A DNA stretch of 64,000 bases from Sthenelais limicola (lineage: Eukaryota; Annelida; Polychaeta; Phyllodocida; Sigalionidae), in NCBI GenBank assembly GCA_942159475.1, contig OW804098.1:9898406-9962405 (forward strand). The letters are read 5' to 3'. A program made the translations under genes and the position numbers. Shown here in pieces: positions 54,711 through 64,000 of this stretch; position 1 is the first letter of the stretch, and each line of letters starts with the position of its first letter. The notes under the pieces are model-generated. The model ran no database searches. It saw only the letters and a program-made list of their open reading frames with translations, and was not told the DNA's origin.

Positions 54711-56375
54711 AATGTCGTGTATGATTGGAGAAACCGTTTCCTCACTCTGAAAGGTAGAGTTGTTGTTGCAAATGTATTTTTAACATCAATTATTCAGCAT
54801 ACAATATCTTGTATCTCTATGGATAAAATACTAAGGAAGAAAGTTGATGATATTATTCTGAATTTCGTATGGAATGGTAAGCACAGATCTATCTCAGCCC
54901 CATTCCTCACCCAGAGCATAGATATGGGTGGAATGAATTTAAGATTGATAGAAGATATATACGAAGTTAACCGAATAAAGTGGGTGCAACGGATCCTTTC
55001 CGGAAGGCATACTGCCTGGTTCTCGGTATTGGAAGAGTGTTTACAAAAGAATGTAGAAGATATATTCTTAAGTAGATATCAACCAAAAAGGTATATCAAC
55101 AATTTTTATAAGGAGTTATTCCTTGTTTGGAATCGATATTTTTATACACAAAAACCAGAAGGACCTGAACAGGTCAAGAGAGAGTGACTATGGTCAAATA
55201 GATATATAAAAATCAAGAACAAAATGGTAGATTGGCCCCGTTGGAAAAATAGGGGCATAAATGTACTAGGGGATATCCTAGACGAGCAAGGAAAAATAAT
55301 GTCCACCAATGAGTTAAATAGGACATATAATATTGAGACAAATTTTGCAGAGAGAATAGAGCTCGCTAGAGCCATTCCAAGAGAATGGATAATGTTAATG
55401 AGAAACTCAGTCGACATGATTGCACAGATAGGGGAAGAAAGAGTTAACATCGTGAATTGCTCCTCGAAACTAGTACACCAAGCGTTAATCAAAAAGAAGA
55501 AACTAAATTTGGAGAAGTTTGATAAGTGGCAAGAGATTTTAGGATTGTCGGATACAGAGTTTGATGGGGTCGATTGGAAGAAAATCTTTCAAAGAGTCTA
55601 TCAGGTCTCTGAGGAGACTAGACTACAGTCTTTTCAATACAAGGTATTACATAGAGTTATACCATGTAATGATCACTTAAAAAATATATCCATAAAAAGA
55701 ACAAAACAATGTAGTTTCTGTAAAGAAAAAGTGGATAGTGTAAGCCACTTCCTGGTGAATTGTCCTAAAGCCAAATCACTTTGGCGAGAATTGTTCAGGT
55801 GGATCTATAATATCGGCTATGTCAATAGATACCAAAATGGTGACGAAATAATAAAAAAAATTAATGGTACCATACTTGTGAACCCAGTGTTAATTCTATT
55901 GGGTATTCCTGTCGGTAATGACAACACTAGAGTGATCAACTGGTTAATAATACACACTAAGTCCTTTATTCATAGGCAAAAGTTGTTTATAATAATGAAT
56001 TGATATTTGTCCACCTCATTAATGAGTTGAAAAGTAGGTTGAATATTACTATACGATCGATACAAATTAACCCCATTAAGAAGAGGAAAGATCTTCCATG
56101 GAGAAGACTTAGAGATGACTTCTCTGAAATATCAAGCCTACAAGGCTGAAGGAGTCGATTGAACGCCTATGATTACATTATGTTGTTGAGGAAGACATAA
56201 ACCTGTGCACTAATATCTTGATTATCATTAAGCAATCTCCACCCTTTGTAGGAGTATTCGCATAAAAGTTGATGATAAATTTCTTAATTATGTTGATGTC
56301 TTAGAAATGTAGAGGCCAAGATGGCAGGAAATGTTTTAATAAAGATGTTCCAAAAACAAAAAAAATAATAATTTG
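54711..56375 (+). pseudogene. 5'-truncated L1/Tx1-like LINE, B-only
   Basis: The RT thumb/C-terminal region is open from the junction at about 54711 to a TGA at 55185-55187, then continues in the same frame to 56003. A frameshift is followed by a final segment ending at about 56149. The hallmark is the C-terminal CCHC-type motif CSFCKEKVDSVSHFLVNC preceded by FQYKVLHRVIPCNDHL. The 3' end is A-rich (CAAAAACAAAAAAAATAATA), and AATAATAAT-like flanks fit a target duplication. Unit A has the empty site (near 32310). Palm motifs and endonuclease are lost. Confidence 0.82.
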
Positions 56376-58540
56376 TCAACTTACAAAACTGCTTATATTT
56401 TTCGAGGAGCTAAAGTTTTTCCCAATCCAGGAATCCCAGTGAGGGTTATATATATGTACCACATGTACCACTTCTATTGTATAGCAATACCCTTAATTAA
56501 TATCTAGTCCTCAACATCAGGCAGACTTTTCTTTCCATTCTGATACATTCTAGACAGCATATCACGGATTGCTGCTTTGCTGTAAAATATTTAAGCTTTT
56601 TTTTGGAGTAGAAAGAAATCAGTATCCATCTCGGTGGGCAGGGTTTCTTTTGTTTGGGTTTTTTAGGTGGCTGGGTGGGGTGAAAAATACATACAATGGT
56701 GGGTAGGAACTTTTATTTCTGTTATTCTTATTAGGAATTCACACGCACAATTTTCCATTACTTAGCTTACCTGGCTCCTCCCAGCCATTTGTAAAAGAAC
56801 AACCGATATTACTGATATGTATGAGGAAAAGTAATTGCAAAATATATTCAAGAATATTTTCTATTCTTCTGAAAACAAATAATTCATTTTGGTTATATAA
56901 TTTTAAATAAATATCTAAAGTTTGAAATAAGTACAATTTAAAATGAGTTGAGATTGTGATATAAAAGTGTTGATTTAGTGTGAACTTGAGTACAAAATAT
57001 GATAAAGGGTAATGATGAGAGGAATATGGTGGCATTTGAGTGATGTAGAGGTGTGCAGGGAAGTGTCGGAGAGGAAGGCGGGAGTAAGTGAGTATATAAT
57101 ATTATGTGAGTGTGTGTGAATAAGATTGGAGGTGTGTGTATTGTACAATCTTTATTTCTACAAATGCATACATGTATAATACAGTAATTGTACACTGGAA
57201 AAGGCTGCCTCTTTTCTATGAAAACCATAGCTCTTCCAGAGGGTCCCTAGCAAAAATGGAGTTGAAGTAGAAAAAATAAAAGTATAGCTAATACAATGGA
57301 ATAGGCCAGCTGCAGGTCAACAAGGTGAAGCCAGATACAGACATTCCCTTATGTATTGTTTCTATGGTAAACAGATTGTTGCTGTTTTATTATCACAAAT
57401 TTCGGTCTTAGGTCTTTGAGATTTGGATGCTCTGATGTCATAAGTATTAGTTTGAGCAATTAAATTGTTATTCTCAAATCTAGTTTCTTGATTGTCTTGT
57501 TTGTGAATGAGCGAGGAGCATTGCAGGAGCATTTTGTCCAAGACCAATGCTAACTATATCGCAGAGACTCATATATACCCAATGTAAGTGATCCCACTTG
57601 TATATTCTATATGGGTAAGATTTTCACAAGATGTACAATTCGTCTTCACCAATCCTCTCAAATAACCCACATTTAAGACAGAAACAAGCTTTAAATTGCA
57701 GTATAACAGAATTGATATTTTAAATCAATGCGGTATCAAATATACTCAGATGTACCCGGTATTCATCATTTTTCAGCCTAGATTTCCTTAATTTGTAGAG
57801 TTACCAATAATTATTGTACATTGCTGAAAATCTGACCCATGTACCTGTGCTGTTTTATAATCAACCTGTCACAGCTCTGTTAATGACATGTATATATAAA
57901 GATGATTGTTAATGCCAGAGGATTAGATATGTGATTACTCAATTGTTTGTGAGTTTGCTTTGTGAGTGGTATGTGATATAAATAACTGATTTACCAATAT
58001 TATGCTACAACTGGATGATATGTAAAAGTCTATAAGGTGGTTAAATAACAGTGATAATAACGTGCAATGTCAAACATGTAATGTTCAATTGATAGATCGA
58101 CAATAAATTGTGTTCTTTAATTTGATTCTGGAACTCTGTGTGTTGTTCAAGGCCTATAATAATGCGTGTGAATCTGCCTTCGTCCTGGGATAACTAGGAG
58201 ATGATAGTGATTATATATATATGTGTAATGTGCTACGGAAAAATGACTCACAAGTCGCAAAAAAGTAATGTTATTAGGATACTATCATATGTGATGTGTC
58301 GGAATGTCGGAAAAAGATCATTGGAATACACTTGATCTTATATTTCATGTGTGCTTGTATTTCGAAATCCATTATTTCAAAACCTGAGACCAATTTTTCT
58401 GTGATATATCACATATTTCAAATGATGAGATCAGGTGTATTCTAACGATGGTAGCCTTTTGGAAATGAAATATGTACTTCTATTTGTTTGGGTGAAACTA
58501 TTAGCAATACAACTGGAGGGCTAATCACTAACATTAATTT
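56376..58540. other. 3' flank of copy B
   Basis: No gene. Matches A at 32320-34190 and 46243-46500. MITE copy at 57610-57840. Confidence 0.55.
57610..57840 (-). mobile_element. TATGGGTCAG-family MITE, full length
   Basis: Inverted orientation relative to the 62583 copy: TATGGGTAAGATTTTCACAA at the left, CCACATTTAAGACAGAAAC inside, GAAAATCTGACCCAT at the right end. About 231 bp. Counterpart of the deleted copy at 33557-33731. Confidence 0.8.
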
Positions 58541-58925
58541 ATGTCTATAATCAGCATTACTTTATCTATATATGTTATAAATATCCATGCTAACCATCGC
58601 CATATAGCCAGACATACATCCTGCACTAAACCAATTATGTCTATAATCAGCATTAGTTTATATATATATGTCATAATTTATGTTCATGCTTACTTACCAT
58701 CACCATATAGCCAGACATACATCCTGCACTAAACCAATTATGTCTATAATCAGCATTAGTTTATATATATATGTTATAAATATCCATGCAAACCATCACC
58801 ATATAGCCAGACATACATCCTGCACTAAACCAATTATGTCTATAATCAGCATTACTTTATCTATATATGTTATAAATGTCCATGCTAACCATCGCCATAT
58901 AGCCAAACATATATCATGCAATAAA
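58541..58925 (+). repeat. ~96-bp tandem repeat, four copies (one in unit A)
   Basis: The unit starts ATGTCTATAATCAGCATTA at 58541, 58637, 58740 and 58836. Unit A has one copy near 46848, so the expansion came after duplication. Open frames over it are repeat artefacts. Confidence 0.85.
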
Positions 58926-59564
58926 CCGATCCCTTCCTTGAGCTCAATATCCAATCACATCCATCATTACATTGGCCAATAATTTTCTCAATTAGCAGAA
59001 GGGAAGCCAATCACAAAGCTTGTCTTTGAATTTGTTCTTCCTCATCTGGACTAATTGTTCAGTCATTACAAATGTACAATTGACAACTCTACACATTTAT
59101 TTTCTATTTTTCTTCATGGTAAAAATCAAAGAACTATAACCAAAGTGTTTCTATATTTAAGTGTGATATTTTTATTTTTGAAAAATAAGTTTTGCAATAT
59201 GTGAAAGGAACTTAATGTGTTCCAAACAGACAAAGACCTTCAAAACGCAAAGATATATTGAATACAATGTCCTGAAATTTTATACATAGATTGATATGAC
59301 AAAAAGTGCTAAACCCTCCAAAGATCAGAACATTTCAACAAAGAAATCTTGTGAATAAAACACTTTGAAAAATATCAATTTTGCGACTTATGACTCATTT
59401 TCCTGGAAAACATCGCAAATGTTTTTGGATGTGGCGGGAATCGGTAGCACCAATACTCAGGTGGAAAATGGCCATTTTCTCCGCGAAATTGGGAAAGATC
59501 AGAGTACACGATTACGAGTACACGATTATGAGCACACGATTATGAGTACACATGAGTCTGTGTG

Positions 59565-59588
59565 TGTGTGGGGGGGGGGGGGGGGGGA
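59565..59588 (+). repeat. GT repeat followed by a G-homopolymer
   Basis: TGTGTGTGTG followed by about 18 G. Unit A has the 21-bp minisatellite in roughly this place, so the two copies replaced different simple repeats. Confidence 0.7.
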
Positions 59589-59790
59589 TTTGAATCATCT
59601 ACGGTCATCTAAATATGCATTTAGTAAAGTTATGTGTAGTTTTTTTCGAAAAAGTATATCATGAGAAATCTGCGGCTTCTCGTGATTTCCGTTGTCGAAA
59701 AAACTGGGGGCCATCATATACAGTAAATCAGATACCAGCCCCATTACATCCTATCATAGTACATAATTTTCTCAGCTTATACTTAGAAAA

Positions 59791-60299
59791 TGACATTTGA
59801 CAAGTGACAAGTGATCTAATAAATGTCATGAAGATTACATCATGCGTAATGCATGTTTATATTAGATTACATTCCAGATTCATGCCAATTCAAAGATATT
59901 CAAATGGTAAATTTCAATGAAAAGTTGGCGCCGTGCATCTATGCATAGTGTCCCCTTGGCACAATCCAAAGACAAATCTAATTCAATACATCTGTTGCAT
60001 TTTATTACCACATGTTTGTCTCAAATTTATAAATTCGATTTCGATTCAAGTTGATCAGGAGGCCTACAGTTACACGAAATGGACGGGAGCCTCTGCGAAC
60101 AGATCTTCCCGGTCAGCCCATCAGATATACCTACTCCAATCTCCAGAATAATAAAATAAAATACAAAGCACCACTTCTGGATACATTAGTCATCAAGTAA
60201 AGCTTATACAGCATCAATTAAAGGTAAAGGTGAACATTTTCTGGCATCTTTATCCCAATTAATGGTGTCGTTTGCCTTTACTAACCATGCGGTAGTTCT
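59791..60299. other. Spacer downstream of unit B
   Basis: Nothing supported. Confidence 0.4.
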
Positions 60300-60540
60300 T
60301 ATGGGTCAGATTTTCAGAAATTGTACAATTGACAGCTGTACAGATTTAGTAAATTCTGCTAAATTCCGCTGCAATTTGGTCAATACTAGGTATATCTGAG
60401 TATATTCACCATTGCATTGATTCTATCAATCTGTTTGGTTAGGTTGAACTGTATTTTGAACTTTATTCTTGTCTGAAATGTGGGTTATTTGAGAAAATTG
60501 GCTAAATTGAATTGTACAATTTCTCAAAATCTGACCCTTG
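60300..60540 (+). mobile_element. TATGGGTCAG-family MITE, full length
   Basis: Left terminus TATGGGTCAGATTTTCAGAA and right terminus TCTCAAAATCTGACCC; 241 bp. The inner part (TTCTATCAATCTGTTTGGTT) resembles the variant at 2888 and 29865. Confidence 0.85.
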
Positions 60541-60571
60541 TAATGTACATAGATTCATGGATCTGGGTGTT

Positions 60572-61571
60572 AGAGCCTGTACAATCAGCATCTCTACACA
60601 TTCAGTCAATTCTGCAGCAAAACCATACATTTATACTGAGTCTATCTGACTATAGTTGGTATTGTGTTTATTACTATTCAATGGAGACCAACGGTTCCTT
60701 TATTTCACAAAAAACCTGTTCATAAGTGACATTTTTTGCCCCAAGCTCTTTTTTTGTTTTAAAGAGTATACTATAAACAGTCTGGGCCCAAACTTGAGAG
60801 AATCCCTTCAAACGAAGGGAAAGCCTCTCGCCTCAAACCGGAAAGAGTCATTATAATTCCATTAAGACCGCAAAATGTCATAGTATTCCCATTAAAACGC
60901 TGAGTTCTAGACAAGAAACCGATTAGCTAAGTAGGCTGACATACCATTCTTATCTGATCTGAGGATTTGGACCTAGAGTGTAAAGAAAATATGTGAATTA
61001 TAATTATATAAGAATATATTGTATAAGACCTACCAATGGAACCGTATGACTTCTTTTCTTTTTTTTTTTAAAAAAAAACGTGTTTATTTCGCCACAAATT
61101 CAATGTAAATGGTACTTTTCATTGAGACTTAAATCAGATACATCGGCGTGTGTGAGTGATAACCTACATATCATAATGTATAGTATTTTGAACATATTGT
61201 CTCAAATTTGGGCTGTTTGAGAGAAATAGTGGAAGCGAATTGTACATTTTCCGACGATCTGACCCATAGCTATGTATACCATATAATTATATAATTGGCC
61301 TTTTCTGAAATAATCAAAATTTAAGAAAAAAAAATGAGGTTAGGAATATAATTCCACACCGAAAGGATTTTTAGAATAAGCACAATACCAAATTATACTC
61401 AGACATATCCAGTCTAGGCTCAGAGCCTATCAGATCAGATAAGATCAACATGTGTGCCAATGGCTTTCCCAGCCCTGGAGTAGGCCACCTAATGGGATTT
61501 TAATGGGATTTTGTGTTCAGAAGCGAGAGGCTTTCCCTCCTCAGTTTGAAGGGACTCTGAGACTAGACTGT
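60572..61571. mobile_element. Composite: split MITE and a TIR element
   Basis: A MITE left half lies at 60572-60690 and a right half at 61195-61267 (GAATTGTACATTTTCCGACG then ATCTGACCCATA). Overlapping them are inverted arms TCCCTTCAAAC...GGGAAAGCCTCTCGC at 60803-60832 and their complement at 61522-61553. The arms are separated by about 690 bp and may delimit another DNA transposon. A homopolymer T/A tract sits at 61058-61078. Confidence 0.5.
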
Positions 61572-61588
61572 ACCTCAGCCCAATTTAG

Positions 61589-61807
61589 CATAAATTTTCA
61601 GAAAATGTATAATTGGCAGCTCTACATATTTAGTAATTTCTGCTAAATTCTGCTAAAAAATGATAAATTTGGGGTATATCTGCGCATTGATTAAAAGTAT
61701 CAGTTCCGTTATGTTAAACTGCATTTTGAAGCTCATTTTTGTTTTAAATGTGGGTTATATGAGAGGATTGGTGAAGGTGAATTGTACATTTTCTGACATC
61801 CTGACCC
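61589..61807 (+). mobile_element. TATGGGTCAG-family MITE, slightly degraded ends
   Basis: CATAAATTTTCAGAAAATGT at the left, GTACATTTTCTGACATCCTG at the right, all internal landmarks present. Confidence 0.75.
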
Positions 61808-62170
61808 AAGTATAGGACCTGATAACGTTCCAGCCCGCTGCATATCTGGAGTAGACCTAACTGAAGCATATACATATATAGAACAGCATAATTGACATAG
61901 AGAGTAACGTTAACACAGCCACACACACATATCTAGAGTTAAATGGGGAAATATTTATCTGTCATTGGGGAAATCCAACGTTCCTACTGGAGGAGGAAGT
62001 CATGAAGGTGTTATAAACATACGTTCTGCTGCCAAGGTTACGGAGATGAAGGAGAGAGATATGTATACAGTGCTGCACTTGGTTATCCAGTGACAACTAC
62101 TATACAATCTACCCGAGGGATATCTGATGTCAATACGAATGTTTGAGTAAGTATATAGTGCAGACAGTGT

Positions 62171-62412
62171 ATATGTGTGAGATTTTCAGAAAATGCACAA
62201 TTTACCTTCACCAATCCTTTCAAATAACCCACATTTAAGTGAAAAGTGACGTTTAAAATGCAGTTTAACACAATAAAAGAGATATTTCTAATCGAAACAA
62301 TATCAAAGATACTCTGATATACCCAGTATTTATAACCTTTCTGTCTAATTTAACAGAAGTTACCAAATTTGTAGAGCTGCTGATTGTACATTTTCTGAAA
62401 ATCCGACCCGTA
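62171..62412 (-). mobile_element. TATGGGTCAG-family MITE, reverse orientation
   Basis: TATGTGTGAGATTTTCAGAA at the left, ACATTTTCTGAAAATCCGAC at the right. Internal blocks appear in the opposite order to 62583-62817. Confidence 0.8.
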
Positions 62413-62582
62413 TGCATAATCAAATCATCTCTATAGATTATCCATTTCTGCAAGATAGACCAAGCAGGGGCTTGTTGTATATGCAAAGGAACAGAATTCT
62501 GTTTTTGAGAATTGCTTCTCCTGTGGGAAGGAAAGGGTGAAAATCCTAGCTGGTAGGAATAGCCAGTACAATACACACAATA

Positions 62583-62817
62583 TATGGGTCAGATTTTCAG
62601 AAAATGTACAATGTGCAGCTCTATATATTTAGTAATTAATTCTGATAAAGAATTATACATTGTGGGTACATCTGAGTATTATTTGGTATCACATTGATTT
62701 AAAGTATCAGTTCTGTTATGTTAAACTGCATTTTGAAGCTCATTTCTGTCTTAAATGTGGGTTATTTGAGAGGATTGGTGAAGGTGAATTGTACATTTTC
62801 TGAAAATCTGACCCATA
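62583..62817 (+). mobile_element. TATGGGTCAG-family MITE, best-preserved copy
   Basis: 235 bp with near-perfect inverted ends of about 33 bp (TATGGGTCAGATTTTCAGAA...), flanked by TA. A good reference for the family. No coding capacity, so it needs a transposase encoded elsewhere. Confidence 0.88.
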
Positions 62818-63003
62818 TATTCCTACCCACCCAAGCGTAGGAATTCTCACACTTTTCAAACAGCTTATATAACAGGGTCTATGTATGAAGTGAGGCCAAC
62901 CTTATAGCGTAACCTGAATGAGGTGATGCCACTCCCTCCTATCTACCTCCCTGCATGTTCCAATTTGTATACATATACTATAGTTTGGCGCTGTATTCCT
63001 TAA

Positions 63004-63069
63004 CAGGAAAGGGGGAAGGGGGAAGGGGGAAGGGGGAAGGGGGAAGGGGGAAGGGGGAAGGGGGAAGGC
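63004..63069 (+). repeat. (GGGGGAA)n heptanucleotide array
   Basis: About nine tandem GGGGGAA units; G-runs every 7 bases. Confidence 0.9.
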
Positions 63070-64000
63070 AGGGAAAGACCCAATGTTTAGGTAATTTAAG
63101 ATTCATAAACGTCGGCTACGTGATATTTAGGTATCGAAGGGATAGGATTAAAGCCAAGACAGGAGGAACTTTATCCCAAATTGGGGTGAGGGAGGCGAGC
63201 CGACCCCATGGCCCAACTGGTTTTTATGAGGAGGTTAACTGATTAACAGGAACTAATGGTATTCCTTCTTCCACACATCGAGATCAGAGAGAAATCACTG
63301 TTGTTTAATTATCCTGCCATAAACTATATGTAACCTTATATGTTAAGAAAGATATAACGTGTATTTATGTACCGCTACCTGAATGTGGTTGCCGGGTTGT
63401 TGCTAGGGACGCTCCCGCCAACCCTTCATTCTCGTACCTATATGCGTTTGAGTTGAATACACCTGGGGTTTTTTCTTACGAGGTACAGTATTCTTATTTG
63501 TTGGTATTATGCATACATACCTACATACATGGTACATACAGCTAGTATTGTCCACAATAATAAAAAAAACATATGTAAAGGTTAGGAAAATACCAGATAG
63601 GACGGTCACGAATGTAATATCATCTTTTTATCATTGTAGCGATTTATTTTCCATTTTCCTTTAGTCGTGTTTAGTTTGCTGTTTATACTTTTAACACTCA
63701 AAGATAGTGGAGTAATCGATAATTTAAAACAGTGAATCCTACTGACTTAGACTTCACATCTACCCACCAAAGAGAAACCTAACTGTATTACCTTCAAAAC
63801 TAATGGTCACTGATTCTCAATTGTACATTTTCTGAAAATCTGACCCATATACAAAATGCCAAACCAGATGGAATAACCTGGAATTGGTGGCTCACAAAAT
63901 TGAAGACAAAAGATCATTCAAGAAATTCACTAAAGAACCTCTATAGTACCCTTCTGAGGTGCTAAACTTTTCTTTGCCTTGGCTCCTTTTGCCTCCTTAA
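63070..64000. other. Right-hand spacer with a half MITE
   Basis: An isolated MITE right terminus (CAATTGTACATTTTCTGAAA then ATCTGACCCATA) at 63818-63850. No supported gene. Confidence 0.5.

Larger units (their letters stand above)
48709..59790 (+). repeat. Segmental duplication unit B
   Basis: Continuous 11.1-kb counterpart of the three pieces of unit A. It begins in intron 1 of the copy B gene and runs past its 3' flank. B-only additions: about 49615-50005, the SINE/LINE tail at 53797-53930, and the LINE at 54711-56375. It preserves the empty site of the A-unit Gypsy insertion and the unbroken 16-mer at 52028-52043. Confidence 0.9.

Overview
The window is genomic DNA from an animal, most likely a marine invertebrate. 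It has GT-AG introns, long non-coding spacers, several retrotransposon classes, abundant short inverted-repeat elements and micro/minisatellites. I cannot name the species; an amphioxus- or hemichordate-like deuterostome or a lophotrochozoan would all fit. Host coding content is small: one DUF229/sulfatase-like gene (5552-7570) and one multi-exon single-pass membrane-protein gene present as two tandem copies. Most of the rest is repeats.

The backbone is a tandem segmental duplication. Unit A is in three pieces (385-3626, 28329-34190, 46243-47820); unit B is continuous (48709-59790). B carries the reconstructable gene: signal-peptide exon 48368-48434, then exons at 50157-50252, 51483-51596, 52152-52343, 53212-53299 and 53991-54327. 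All splice phases agree and give about 297 residues: a Cys-rich ectodomain, a stalk, one membrane helix and a Pro-rich tail. In A the signal exon is missing from its expected place, the exon-2 acceptor AG has become CG, and exon 3 is deleted. A's exons 4-6 are open and its tail is longer and complete. B's tail is cut by a GGA-to-TGA change. The two copies have therefore decayed at opposite ends.

Unit A is broken twice. A 24.7-kb block (3627-28344), bounded by a 16-bp direct repeat that is single in B, holds the DUF229 gene, a 0.9-kb near-perfect inverted repeat, a 39-bp minisatellite of about 66 copies, decayed LINE fragments, a C-rich array and a retroelement fragment ending in a hammerhead-like motif. 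The second break is a very young Gypsy-type LTR retrotransposon on the minus strand (34191-46242). Its LTRs are 455 bp with one difference, its target duplication is TTAG, and B retains the empty site. It encodes gag, pol and an unusual third ORF of about 1116 residues with zinc-finger-like motifs and poly-Gln, placed where an env gene would be. Unit B has its own insertion, a truncated L1/Tx1-like LINE (54711-56375).

Throughout, and most densely from 60 to 64 kb, lies a family of MITE-like elements of about 235 bp with TATGGGTCAGATTTTCAGAA termini. Because A and B are paralogous, many insertions, deletions and repeat expansions can be placed after the duplication by direct comparison. The strongest leads for something undescribed are the Gypsy ORF3, the paired receptor-like gene copies and the hammerhead-like element. 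No CRISPR array, rRNA gene or convincing tRNA gene was seen.
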